From the NCBI RefSeq assembly GCF_002482975.1, contig NZ_DLHA01000058.1, forward strand, positions 62,001 through 126,000: a stretch of DNA of 64,000 bases, written 5' to 3'. This DNA comes from Flavobacterium sp. UBA7680 (GTDB lineage Bacteria; Bacteroidota; Bacteroidia; Flavobacteriales; Flavobacteriaceae). Shown one piece after another: positions 1-8,084 of the stretch. The stretch's first letter is position 1. Every line of letters starts with the position of its first letter. The position numbers and the translations under genes are program-made. The notes below the pieces were generated by a model. That model ran no database searches, was not told the origin of the DNA, and worked only from the letters and a program-made list of their open reading frames with translations.

Positions 1-699
1 CTTAGAAATGCAATTCCGAGAGAAAGTGTTGCGAAAGTAATTATCTCTCAAATGTTTGATGAAGCGTATGTTTATGATATGCAGGAAATTATTGCTGACA
101 TCAAAGCAGAATACAAAACAACGGAGCCAAACCTATCTATAGAAATTGTAAAAGGTGATTTACCTGAAAAAATAATGGATTTAGGTGTTCAGGAAGGAAT
201 TGTCAGAGCGATTTATGCAGCACAAAATGGAGTTTACAGAATGAGCGCTGATATGGCTGATTTGGTTGAAACTTCAAATAATATTGCGCGCGTTATTGTA
301 AAAGACGGAGAAATTTTAGTGGGATGTTTAACACGTTCTTCTGTAGAATCTTCAAAATTTGATTTAGCAAATTCATTACGTTCTGCTTTTGAATTGGTTG
401 GATGCGAAGTTGAACTTTCTGGTTCTTATCCAGGATGGACTCCAAACGTAAATTCAGAAATATTAGAAGTCTTAAAAGATATTTACGAAAAACAAAATGG
501 TGAACAGCCAAAAGTTGTGGCTTGTCATGCTGGTTTAGAATGCGGAATTTTAGGCACAAATTACCCAGATATGGATATGATTTCTTTTGGACCAACCATT
601 CACGGAGCACACTCTCCAGACGAAAGAGCTAGTATTTCATCTGCTCAAAAATATTGGAAATTTGTATTAGAAATTCTTCCGAATATTCCGGTTAAATAA
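1..699 (+). CDS. pepD: Aminoacyl-histidine dipeptidase (C-terminal part)
   Basis: This is the C-terminal part of a cytosolic M20-family zinc dipeptidase (PepD, Xaa-His dipeptidase). The reading frame is open from base 1, so the gene begins upstream of the window; the first in-frame ATG at 52 is internal. The end carries the conserved stretch VACHAGLECGIL followed by DMISFGPTIHGAHSPDERA. The His and Glu of the first segment and the His residues of the second are typical metal and substrate positions of PepD. A dispersed inverted repeat follows the stop codon within 10 bases. The family assignment is strong. The missing N-terminus prevents checking the first metal ligands. Confidence 0.93.
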   Translation, partial: LRNAIPRESVAKVIISQMFDEAYVYDMQEIIADIKAEYKTTEPNLSIEIVKGDLPEKIMDLGVQEGIVRAIYAAQNGVYRMSADMADLVETSNNIARVIVKDGEILVGCLTRSSVESSKFDLANSLRSAFELVGCEVELSGSYPGWTPNVNSEILEVLKDIYEKQNGEQPKVVACHAGLECGILGTNYPDMDMISFGPTIHGAHSPDERASISSAQKYWKFVLEILPNIPVK

Positions 700-706
700 A
701 GTTCTC

Positions 707-768
707 AGTTTTCAGTCACAGTTTTCAGTTTCCTTAGAGACTGAAAACTGCGACTGCGACTGAAAACT
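707..768. repeat. Intergenic inverted repeat of AGTTTTCAGT units
   Basis: Two direct copies of AGTTTTCAGT (707-716, 720-729) are followed by two copies of the complement ACTGAAAACT (740-749, 759-768), which gives a strong hairpin between pepD and the next gene. Related sequence occurs at 21713-21727 and in the outer arms of the element at 53195-53314, so this is a dispersed family. It may also serve as a transcription terminator for pepD. Confidence 0.8.
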
Positions 769-770
769 AA

Positions 771-881
771 TTAATCTCTTTTAGGAGAATTTTTCTTCTC
801 TCTTTTTTCTTCTTTTTTTTCTTTAGCCGTTTTTAACGGTTCTTTTTTTGCCGTTTTTTTGGCATCTTGACCTTTTGACAT
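771..881 (-). CDS. Small highly basic protein, 36 residues
   Basis: A short frame reads MSKGQDAKKTAKKEP and continues as alternating Lys, Glu and Lys residues to a final PKRD. Almost half of the residues are lysine, and there is no membrane segment or signal peptide. I recall similar 30-40 residue proteins with an MxKGQDxKK start as conserved in Flavobacteriia, but their function is unknown. The start ATG is the only one in the frame. The gene sits alone between the pepD repeat and the terminator of the next gene. It could bind nucleic acid, judging only from its charge. Confidence 0.65.
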   Translation of the reverse strand: MSKGQDAKKTAKKEPLKTAKEKKEEKREKKNSPKRD

Positions 882-953
882 AACGTATTGATTTTGTTTG
901 TTTTATTGTTTTGCTATAGTAAATATAGCTTTTTTTGAAATCATTAGACATAA

Positions 954-985
954 AAAAATCCCCAATTTTTTAAATTGAGGATTTC
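954..985 (-). terminator. Hairpin terminator
   Basis: The sequence AAATCCCCAATTT pairs with AAATTGAGGATTT with one mismatch and a very short loop, and A/T tracts lie on both sides. It lies 24 bases beyond the stop of the reverse-strand gene at 1009-1782 and most likely ends that transcript. Confidence 0.7.
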
Positions 986-1008
986 TATATTTATATAAAA
1001 GTAAAAAT

Positions 1009-1782
1009 TTAATTCCTTTTTAATACTTTATATTGTTCGTAACAGCCGCTTATGGCATCTAAAATCTGTAAGTCATTTGCAGATTGAATAAAAGCATCAG
1101 AATAGTTGCAGCGGTGCATAATTTCAGGAATTTCATCCTTGCTGATTCCTAATAGAACAGCAATAGTTTCACGATCGTATTTAGTTTCTAAAAGATTTCT
1201 AATCGTATCGTCTTTTTTCATGTCCTTGAGTTTTTTAAGCTCTCGGCTGTTCTTTCCAAAGAAATTATAAAGCATATCTGCCGGATTAAAAATAGAACCC
1301 AACACTTTCCCAAAAGCATTTGGAGAATACTCACCCGCTTCATAGCCTTGTGTTAGACCAGAAATACTGTAACGGTAATTTTCTTTGGTTGGAATTAACT
1401 TCGAATCGATTTCAAGATAACCAGTCAAATTAAATGGAGCAATAACAACTTCTTCAAGAGCAATTGCTTTTTCAGTAAGCTGAATTCGAGTTACTTTATT
1501 TTTTATCCAGTCATTTGTTACTCTAATTCTAAGAGATTGAAATCCTAAAAGAGAGAAATGAATTGTATCATTTGGGTGCACATCAATTTCAAAATACCCT
1601 TTTGCATCAGATTTTGCGCCGCGTACTTTATTGGTGTTAATGATATTTACATTTGAAAGAGGCTGTTTACTATCATCGTTTATAATGTAACCTGAAACTC
1701 TTTGCGGAGTTGTAGATTCTACATCTTGTGCAAAACTTATGGCAGAGAATAGTAAAAAAAAGAAAGCTGCGAAATATTTCAT
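1009..1782 (-). CDS. Secreted protein with carboxypeptidase-like regulatory domain
   Basis: This 257-residue protein has an N-terminal signal peptide (about residues 1-18, ending SFAQ). A CarboxypepD_reg-like beta-sandwich follows at about residues 28-110 (GYIINDDSKQPLSNVNI, then GAKSDAKGYFEIDV). This is the plug-preceding fold found in TonB-dependent receptors, here as a stand-alone exported protein. The C-terminal half (about 120-257) has no motif I recognise and ends in an alpha-helical, Cys-containing segment. It is transcribed alone, and a TACTTTTA sequence close to the -7 consensus lies just upstream. The role is unknown; an envelope-associated function is inferred from the signal peptide and domain. 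Confidence 0.8.
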   Translation of the reverse strand: MKYFAAFFFLLFSAISFAQDVESTTPQRVSGYIINDDSKQPLSNVNIINTNKVRGAKSDAKGYFEIDVHPNDTIHFSLLGFQSLRIRVTNDWIKNKVTRIQLTEKAIALEEVVIAPFNLTGYLEIDSKLIPTKENYRYSISGLTQGYEAGEYSPNAFGKVLGSIFNPADMLYNFFGKNSRELKKLKDMKKDDTIRNLLETKYDRETIAVLLGISKDEIPEIMHRCNYSDAFIQSANDLQILDAISGCYEQYKVLKRN

Positions 1783-1978
1783 ATCCTGATTTAAAGCACT
1801 AAAAGTAGTAAATAGAGATTAAATATTTCGCAGTCTTTGAATATAATTATCAGAAAATTAACAAAGTCGCCAGTGCTGCTTTTTTGTGTTTAAATAAAAA
1901 GAGAAAAGGAAGATTAAATTACATTGTTTCTGAATTACAAAACTCATTTATAGAGATTAAGATTTACCTGTAAAAACA

Positions 1979-2120
1979 TTTAACACATAGAAACATAGGT
2001 TTTATGAGTGTAAAAGAATATAAAAAGAAACTTGTTTCTAACACATAGCTCTCTATGTTTGTTTTAGATAAGTGAAACGCCTTTTTTGCGAATGCTAAAT
2101 CTATGTTTCTATGTGTTAAA
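1979..2120. repeat. Palindromic dispersed element, copy 1
   Basis: Perfect 20-bp terminal inverted repeats (1979-1998 and 2101-2120, core AACACATAGAAACATAG) enclose about 100 bases. A second copy lies at 16435-16575. The two copies share the arms, an internal ACACATAGCT and the string TGAAACGCCTTTTTT at comparable positions. There is no open frame inside, so this is a non-coding MITE-like or REP-like element. Confidence 0.82.
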
Positions 2121-2154
2121 ATTAATTATGCCCGACGGGTTAATATTATTAATG

Positions 2155-2199
2155 TAAAAAAAATCCCAAATTCCAATTATGTCTGGAATTTGGGATTTT
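2155..2199. terminator. Strong terminator after the DEAD-box gene
   Basis: Perfect 15-bp arms (2161-2175 and 2184-2198, AAATCCCAAATTCCA) with an 8-base loop are preceded by a run of A. On the reverse strand this becomes a T-tract after the hairpin, as expected 20 bases past the helicase stop codon. Confidence 0.85.
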
Positions 2200-2218
2200 G
2201 TATTAAGATATAAAAGAA

Positions 2219-4141
2219 TTAATCTCTTCTTGGTCTTCTTGGTCTTGGTGAATCACCAAAGCTTTCAGAACGTCTTGGAGCTCTGTCAGAACCACCTTCG
2301 TTTCTTGGAGCAGAACTTCTAAAACCACCTTCTCTTTTTGGAGCAGATGAATTTCTGTCGCTTCTGAAACCACCTTCTCTTGGTGCAGAGTTTCTGTCGC
2401 TTCTAAATCCGCCGCCGCCAGAACCTTCACGTCTTGGGCCGAAACCTCCAGAACCTTCTCTTCTTGGTCCGCCAGAACTACGTCCGCCGCCGCCACGGTT
2501 ATTGTGGTCACGTCTTCCTCCACCGTCATTTTTAGAAATTTCAACATTAATACGACGTCCTTCTAACTGAACGTTGTTTAAAATATCCATTACTTTATCA
2601 GTATGCTCAGGATCAGTATTAAAGAAAGAGAAACCTTCTTTAACATCCACTTTGAAAACGTCATCACGACCTAAATCTAATGTTTCTTTCAAGTAATCTT
2701 TAAGAGACATCCAGTCGAAATTATCTCTAGAACCAATGTTTACAAAATAACGAACTGCTCCATTATTATTGAATTCTCTTGGCTCAGAATCGTTTCTTTC
2801 ACGTCTTTCTCCAGAAGATTGAGTAGAGATATCTCTATTCTTTTTGTAGTAAGCAATGAAACGGTTAAATTCTACCGAAACCATTTTCTTAATCAATTCT
2901 TCTTTAGATAAGCCTTCAAGAACATTGTTAATAGCTGGTAAATAGTTGTCAATTTCGTGATCAACCTCAGTATCTTTAATTTTATTAGCTAAGTGTAATA
3001 ATTGAATTTCGCAGATTTCGATTCCAGAAGGAATAGATTTTTCTTCGAATTTTTGTTTGATGATTCTCTCGATAGAAGAAATTTTACGCAACTCACTTTT
3101 TGTAACAATTACAATAGAAGTTCCTAATTTTCCAGCTCTACCAGTACGTCCAGAACGGTGGTTGTACGTTTCGATTTCATCAGGTAATTGGTAGTTTACA
3201 ACGTGCGTTACGTTATCAACGTCAATACCACGTGCAGCAACGTCAGTAGCAACAAGCATCTGAATTTGTCTTCCACGGAAAGATTTCATTACACCATCAC
3301 GTTGTGCCTGAGATAAATCTCCGTGCAACGCAGCAGCGCTATATCCATCTTCAATTAATTTTTCAGCTACAGCTTGTGTATCTCTTTTAGTACGACAGAA
3401 AACCACAGAGAAAATATCTGGATTTGCATCGGCTAAACGTTTTAAAGCTTCGTAACGGTCACGTGCATTTACTAAGTAAAATTCGTGAGAAACTGTTGCA
3501 GAACCAGAGTTCTTAGCACCAACAGTAATTTCAACCGGTTCGCTCATGAATTGTTTTGCAATTCTCGCAACCTCTTGCGGCATAGTTGCAGAGAACAACC
3601 ATGTACTTTTTTGATCTGGAGTATCTGATAAAATAGATACGATGTCTTCATAGAATCCCATGTTTAACATCTCATCAGCTTCATCAAGAATACAGTAATC
3701 TATATTTTTAATGTTAACTAAACCTCTGTTAATCATGTCTTGCATTCTCCCCGGAGTAGCCACAATAATTTGTGCACCTCTTTTAATCTCTCTAGCTTGC
3801 TCTGTAATACTAGCCCCGCCGTAAACTGCTACCACATTAATACCTTTTTCGTATTTTGAGTAGTTTTTAAGTTCGTTGGTAATCTGTAAACAAAGTTCTC
3901 GTGTTGGCGATAAAACTAATGCTTGTGTGTTTCTATTGTCAGCATCAATTTTTTGAATTAGCGGAAAACCGAAAGCTGCCGTTTTCCCTGTCCCTGTCTG
4001 AGCCAACGCAACCATATCTGTGTCTTTTTCCAATAATAGGGGAATCGCCTTTTCCTGTACCTCTGACGGATTTTCAAATCCTAGATCTAAAATCGCCTTC
4101 AGTAACGATTCATTCAATCCTAATTGTTCAAATTTATTCAT
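2219..4141 (-). CDS. deaD: DEAD-box ATP-dependent RNA helicase with RGG-like tail
   Basis: This 640-residue cytosolic helicase (counted from the chosen start) is of the CsdA/DeaD type and acts in RNA unwinding, ribosome assembly and mRNA turnover. In order it shows the Q-motif region, AQTGTGKT (Walker A), PTREL, DEAD, SAT, and HRSGRTGRAG (motif VI). A DbpA-like RNA-binding domain follows at about residues 470-550. The tail of about 90 residues is rich in Gly, Arg and Ser with repeated REGGFRSDRN units. I place the start at 4141 (MNKFEQLGL) rather than the in-frame ATG at 4165, because a perfect -7 promoter element occupies 4163-4170. The repeated tail DNA is prone to slippage. Assignment is secure; the symbol is by family. 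Confidence 0.93.
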   Translation of the reverse strand: MNKFEQLGLNESLLKAILDLGFENPSEVQEKAIPLLLEKDTDMVALAQTGTGKTAAFGFPLIQKIDADNRNTQALVLSPTRELCLQITNELKNYSKYEKGINVVAVYGGASITEQAREIKRGAQIIVATPGRMQDMINRGLVNIKNIDYCILDEADEMLNMGFYEDIVSILSDTPDQKSTWLFSATMPQEVARIAKQFMSEPVEITVGAKNSGSATVSHEFYLVNARDRYEALKRLADANPDIFSVVFCRTKRDTQAVAEKLIEDGYSAAALHGDLSQAQRDGVMKSFRGRQIQMLVATDVAARGIDVDNVTHVVNYQLPDEIETYNHRSGRTGRAGKLGTSIVIVTKSELRKISSIERIIKQKFEEKSIPSGIEICEIQLLHLANKIKDTEVDHEIDNYLPAINNVLEGLSKEELIKKMVSVEFNRFIAYYKKNRDISTQSSGERRERNDSEPREFNNNGAVRYFVNIGSRDNFDWMSLKDYLKETLDLGRDDVFKVDVKEGFSFFNTDPEHTDKVMDILNNVQLEGRRINVEISKNDGGGRRDHNNRGGGGRSSGGPRREGSGGFGPRREGSGGGGFRSDRNSAPREGGFRSDRNSSAPKREGGFRSSAPRNEGGSDRAPRRSESFGDSPRPRRPRRD

Positions 4142-4162
4142 ATGTGTTTTTAAAATAGGGTG

Positions 4163-4170
4163 CAAAATTA
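4163..4170 (-). promoter_or_regulatory. -7 promoter element of the DEAD-box gene
   Basis: The reverse strand reads TAATTTTG, a full match to the Bacteroidota TAnnTTTG -7 box, 22 bases before the ATG at 4141. It makes the longer reading from 4165 unlikely. Confidence 0.65.
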
Positions 4171-4334
4171 CTGTTAATTATTCAGATAAACTAATGCTAT
4201 TTTAAGATTTATAGATTTGTTATGATTTGATTATCAAAAAGTTATGTTTGAAGTAAAATCATTTTTCAAAGAAATCAAAAAAAATACGTCGTGAAATATC
4301 AATTTTGCCCAATAAAATGTTGTATTTCAAACAA

Positions 4335-4913
4335 TTATTTTCTTGAGTTCAGGAAATCAATAAGTTGCTCAGTTGCCTTGGCACGATGGCTGATTTTATT
4401 TTTAATTTCTGAAGATAATTCAGCAAAAGTCTCCTTATAATTTTCCGGCTGAAAAATTGGATCATACCCAAAACCATGATTTCCGGTTTTATTCAACGTA
4501 ATATTTCCTTTTGCTAAACCCGTAAAAAGAAGCTGCTTTCCTTCTAAATTTAAAGCAATAACGGTCTTGAACTGCGCGCTTCGATTTTCTTCGTTTTTTA
4601 AAGCTTCTAAGAGCTTATTCATATTATCGTCGGCATTTTTTTGTTCCCCCGCATATCTTGCAGAATAAACGCCTGGTTCACCGTTTAAAGCTTTTACTTC
4701 CAGACCTGTATCATCAGCAAAACAATCATAACCATATTTTTCAGTAACATAATTGGCTTTTAAAATCGCATTGCCTTCAATTGTATCAGCAGTTTCAGGA
4801 ATTTCTTCGTGACAGCCAATATCTTCCAGACTTAATAATTGAATAGATCCGTTTAGAATACTTTGAATTTCCTTGATTTTATTTAAATTATTAGAAGCGA
4901 AAACCAGTTTCAT
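4335..4913 (-). CDS. rdgB: Non-canonical purine NTP pyrophosphatase (RdgB/HAM1)
   Basis: This 192-residue house-cleaning enzyme hydrolyses dITP, ITP and XTP to the monophosphates and keeps deaminated purines out of DNA and RNA. Family motifs are complete: FASNNLNKIKEI at the N-terminus, DDTGLEVKALNGEPGVYSARYAG at about residues 66-88, the FGYDPIF segment, and SHRAKA near the C-terminus. The length is standard. It is divergent from the ABC exporter gene, and the short region between them carries back-to-back -7 boxes. Confidence 0.96.
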   Translation of the reverse strand: MKLVFASNNLNKIKEIQSILNGSIQLLSLEDIGCHEEIPETADTIEGNAILKANYVTEKYGYDCFADDTGLEVKALNGEPGVYSARYAGEQKNADDNMNKLLEALKNEENRSAQFKTVIALNLEGKQLLFTGLAKGNITLNKTGNHGFGYDPIFQPENYKETFAELSSEIKNKISHRAKATEQLIDFLNSRK

Positions 4914-4947
4914 ATTTGTATATTTAGAAGTAAGACTATTTTAATTA

Positions 4948-4970
4948 CAAATTTAGAATTCTTATATTTG
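4948..4970. promoter_or_regulatory. Divergent -7 elements for rdgB and the ABC exporter
   Basis: Reverse-strand TAAATTTG at 4948-4955 points to rdgB. Forward-strand TATATTTG at 4963-4970 points to the gene at 4995. Both match TAnnTTTG exactly and lie 25-35 bases from the start codons. Confidence 0.6.
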
Positions 4971-4994
4971 ATAGTTACCAAAAAATAAAAATAA

Positions 4995-6773
4995 ATGCAA
5001 TTATCTGTACTGTATAAAAAAATAATGCCTTTTGTAAAACCGTACAAAAAAATGGTAATTGCCACTTTACTGCTTACATTTTTAGGCTCATTTGCGGCGC
5101 AGGTAAATGCCGTAATATTAAAATATACCGTAGATGCTATCAATAATTTAATGGTGGCGCACGAACCTTTATCAAAAGGATTTCATTTATTAGAAATAAT
5201 AAGTATCGTGTTGCTTACTAAAGAATTAGTAAACTCAATTGTACAATTCGGCCAAAAATTCTACGGAGAAAAACTCCGAATTTTTATAACCCGTGATATC
5301 TCGCAGACAATCGTAGAAAAAATTCTAAGTTATAGAATGGAGTTTTATACTTCTGACGAAAATGAAAGCGGAAAACTCCAAACCAGAATCGATCTCGGTA
5401 TTAGCAGCTTAACACGATTAGTTCAAAATTTCTTTATTGATATTCTGCCACTATTTGCCAACGCTTTTGTGGCTTTGGTCATTATGTTTTATGCTAATGT
5501 ATATGTGGGTTTGGTAAGTTTGTGTATAATTCCAATTTACTTTTATATCAGCCAGTTGCAAGCCACAAAATTGAGCGGTTTTAGACGAAGAATGCGTAAT
5601 TACCGCGAAACCAAAAACAACGGAATCATAAGTTTAATTGAATCCATAACAGTAATTAAATCTTTTGTCCGAGAATCAACCGAAGCTGATCGTCATGAAA
5701 AGATTCAATACGAAATGACCGAAAATCAGCTGGCAACTAGAAAAACCAGTTTTATTTTTGAAAGTATAAAAAGCTTCGTAGAACAAATAGGAGTGGTGAT
5801 TATCATCATTTTGACTGCTTATTTTGTTTTAAATAATCAAATGACAATTGGTGCGATCATGTTTCATATTATGTTGTTTAATAATGTTTCGTCGCCAATT
5901 AGACAATTACACCGAATTTATGATGAAGTAAACGATGCCTTAATTTATTCCGAAGGATTTTTTGATATTTTAGAATCTGAACAGGAAATAGAAACCAGCG
6001 GTACTTATATGCCGGAAAAAATCACCGGATTAATTGAAGTAAAAAGTGTAGATTTTGTTTACCCAAACGGAACTCAGGCGCTTTATGATATTAATTTTAC
6101 GGTTAAACCGAATGAAACAACTGCTCTAGTTGGATTAAGCGGAGCCGGAAAAAGTACTATTATTAATTTATTGGATAAATTTTATCTGCCTTCATCCGGA
6201 CAAATCTTTTTAGATGGAATTGATTTAGTGGATTATGACACCGATTTTCTGCGTAAAAATATTGGTTTAGTACTTCAGAAGAACCACATTTTTAAAGGCA
6301 CAATTGGCGAGAATATTTTATACGGAAATCCCGAAGCTTTAGAATCTGAAATTATTGAAGCGGCAAAACAAGCTTATATTCATGAACAAATTATACAATT
6401 GCCAAAAGGGTACGATTCTGATGCGCATTTACTTTCCGGAGGACAGCAGCAGCGAATTGCTATTGCAAGACTTTTTCTGAAAAACCCGCCAATAATTTTC
6501 TTAGATGAACCAACGGCAAGTTTAGATGCCATTGCTACAGAACAAATTAAAAAATCTTTAGACGCGATTAAAAAAGACAGAACTGTGATTATAATTTCGC
6601 ACAGTATTTCTCAAATTATCGATGCCTCAAATATTATTGTTTTAGAAAAAGGAAGATGTGTAGAAAAAGGAACACACGACGAATTGTATGATAATAAAGG
6701 AGCGTATTATCAAATATTTATGGCAATGGCAAACAGTTTAAATATTGAAAAAATCACGCAGACTTTTGATTAA
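4995..6773 (+). CDS. ABC exporter, fused permease and ATPase
   Basis: This 592-residue half-transporter of the lipid/drug exporter class (MsbA-like family) presumably works as a homodimer in the inner membrane. Residues 1 to about 320 carry the six-helix permease. The ATPase domain has GLSGAGKST (Walker A), LSGGQQQRI (signature) and IIFLDEPTASLD (Walker B), followed by the switch His in IISHS. The substrate cannot be told from sequence. Its 3' end overlaps the convergent gene at 6754-7137 by 20 bases, so the two transcripts are antisense at their ends. Confidence 0.93.
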   Translation: MQLSVLYKKIMPFVKPYKKMVIATLLLTFLGSFAAQVNAVILKYTVDAINNLMVAHEPLSKGFHLLEIISIVLLTKELVNSIVQFGQKFYGEKLRIFITRDISQTIVEKILSYRMEFYTSDENESGKLQTRIDLGISSLTRLVQNFFIDILPLFANAFVALVIMFYANVYVGLVSLCIIPIYFYISQLQATKLSGFRRRMRNYRETKNNGIISLIESITVIKSFVRESTEADRHEKIQYEMTENQLATRKTSFIFESIKSFVEQIGVVIIIILTAYFVLNNQMTIGAIMFHIMLFNNVSSPIRQLHRIYDEVNDALIYSEGFFDILESEQEIETSGTYMPEKITGLIEVKSVDFVYPNGTQALYDINFTVKPNETTALVGLSGAGKSTIINLLDKFYLPSSGQIFLDGIDLVDYDTDFLRKNIGLVLQKNHIFKGTIGENILYGNPEALESEIIEAAKQAYIHEQIIQLPKGYDSDAHLLSGGQQQRIAIARLFLKNPPIIFLDEPTASLDAIATEQIKKSLDAIKKDRTVIIISHSISQIIDASNIIVLEKGRCVEKGTHDELYDNKGAYYQIFMAMANSLNIEKITQTFD

Positions 6774-7137
6774 CCCGATTCAGCATTATTTTTTCGATAA
6801 GAAAAACAAAAGCAACTCCAAAACTATAAGCCATAATATCTGACCAAAGAAAACCTTGTCCCAATACATATCTTCCAAAAAGTGTTTTTCGAAGTTCAAT
6901 AATCCATTCTGCCTGATAAAGCTGTAAAAACTCAATGCAGTAACATATTAGCAGAGAAAATAAAGCGACTATAAAAGCTTTTTGAACAGGAAGAAATATT
7001 CTAACCAAAAAATAAATCATAACCGCATAAAGTGCATCGCCAATCCATAAAGGAATAAAGGAGATTTTCCTTGAAAGGATTCCGAGAATAATAGTGCAAA
7101 GAAATAAAATGAAATATTGTATTCTGGATTTTTTCAA
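6754..7137 (-). CDS. DUF2809-type small membrane protein
   Basis: This 127-residue protein has four hydrophobic segments (roughly residues 8-25, 30-50, 55-75, 100-120) and little soluble sequence. The start (RIQYFILFLCTIILGILSRK) and the central WIGDALYAVMIYFLVR resemble the DUF2809 family, whose function is unknown. A VanZ-like relation is the alternative. The ATG at 7137 gives a sensible N-terminus. The gene converges on, and overlaps by 20 bases, the ABC exporter. Confidence 0.72.
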   Translation of the reverse strand: MKKSRIQYFILFLCTIILGILSRKISFIPLWIGDALYAVMIYFLVRIFLPVQKAFIVALFSLLICYCIEFLQLYQAEWIIELRKTLFGRYVLGQGFLWSDIMAYSFGVAFVFLIEKIMLNRVNQKSA

Positions 7138-7205
7138 AGTTTGGGTAGGTTTTGGTTGAGAGCAAATGTATATTAAAACTTTTATTTATAACCACTCGTA
7201 CCTCC

Positions 7206-7234
7206 CTTTGTCAAAGTTCAAAACTTTGACAAAG
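7206..7234. repeat. REP-like palindrome upstream of the RAYT gene
   Basis: Perfect 13-bp arms CTTTGTCAAAGTT / AACTTTGACAAAG are separated by 3 bases. The same 29-base structure recurs at 7931-7959 and 53230-53258, with a degenerate copy at 54003-54031. Confidence 0.88.
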
Positions 7235-7313
7235 ATTACTTTTCATGTATAAAAATAAAGAAAATTCTTATTTATTTTTATATTTTTGATTTTGAAATTT
7301 TAAGCAATTATAA

Positions 7314-7916
7314 GTGGATATTAGAATTCAAAATTTAGAACCGGACAGTTTTTATCATATTTATAATAGAGGAGTTAATGGAGATAAAGTTTTTCAAGAA
7401 AATGATAATTACATGTTCTTCATGGCTCAATTTCTAAAATACTTGAGGAATGTTTGTGATTTGTATGCTTATTGTTTAATGCCAAATCATTTTCATTTTG
7501 TAATAAAAATTAAATCTAAAAGTGAGTTATTTAAGTTTTTTGAAGAAAATAATAAAAGATCGAATAATAAAGGGCTGCATTCAATCGATAGTCTTCCAAG
7601 TAAACAGTTAAGTAAGTTTATTAGTTCTTATACACAAGCTTATAATAAAGTTTACGATAGACATGGTCCATTATTTGAATCTCCATTCAAAAGAAAAAAA
7701 ATAAATTCCGAAGAGTATCTAAGGAATGTGATTATATACGTTCATCAAAATCCGATAGATATTAAAAAAGATTTTAAAAGCTATAAATTTTCATCGTATG
7801 TAACTATATTGTCGTCCTTGAAAACAAATTTAAAGAGAGGCGAAGTTGTTGAGTATTTTGATGATTTAGAGAATTTTATATTTTGTCATACTAATATAAT
7901 TGATTTTAGATTTTAA
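7314..7916 (+). CDS. REP-associated tyrosine transposase (RAYT, Y1_Tnp family)
   Basis: This 200-residue protein is of the IS200/IS605-like Y1 transposase superfamily, in the single-copy RAYT branch. It starts with IQNLEPDSFYHIYNRGVNG, carries the HUH motif in LMPNHFHFVIKI (about residues 58-68), and has the candidate catalytic Tyr in the helix SSYTQAYNKVYDRHG. The ending GPLFESPFKRKKI with IIYVHQNP is also typical. The likely start is GTG at 7314, since no upstream ATG is in frame. Known RAYTs bind and mobilise REP hairpins. Identical palindromes flank this gene on both sides, which fits that role. No second ORF or terminal repeat of a classical IS is present. Confidence 0.92.
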   Translation: MDIRIQNLEPDSFYHIYNRGVNGDKVFQENDNYMFFMAQFLKYLRNVCDLYAYCLMPNHFHFVIKIKSKSELFKFFEENNKRSNNKGLHSIDSLPSKQLSKFISSYTQAYNKVYDRHGPLFESPFKRKKINSEEYLRNVIIYVHQNPIDIKKDFKSYKFSSYVTILSSLKTNLKRGEVVEYFDDLENFIFCHTNIIDFRF

Positions 7917-7930
7917 GGTTCTGGAGAAAT

Positions 7931-7959
7931 CTTTGTCAAAGTTTGGAACTTTGACAAAG
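7931..7959. repeat. REP-like palindrome downstream of the RAYT gene
   Basis: The 13-bp arms are identical to those at 7206-7234 and differ only in the 3-base loop. It starts 15 bases after the RAYT stop codon and could also terminate its transcript. Confidence 0.88.
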
Positions 7960-8084
7960 AGGATTGTAGAGATAAGGAGAAATAAAATACATTTTTAGGC
8001 ATCGAAAAATACAAAGACTAAAATAAGTTTACTTTATTTCATAAATTTATCGGTTCTAAAAACTATCTATCTAAAAGTAACCAC

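Larger units (their letters stand above)
1783..2218. other. Intergenic region, 436 bp
   Basis: No plausible gene is visible. The region holds the upstream region of the gene at 1009-1782, a palindromic repeat (1979-2120) and a strong terminator (2155-2199). Confidence 0.7.

Noticed and set aside
293..610. Reverse-strand ORF inside pepD
   Set aside because: It is entirely antisense to a well-conserved coding region and has no recognisable features.
2203..2547. Open frame of 114 codons on the reverse strand, in another frame over the helicase tail
   Set aside because: It is a by-product of the repeated Gly/Arg/Ser codons of the helicase and has a monotonous Val/Leu/Glu composition without any domain.
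7206..7959. Intact IS200/IS605 insertion sequence
   Set aside because: The hairpins on both sides are the same palindrome also found alone elsewhere, there is no tnpB, and the protein has features of single-copy RAYTs.
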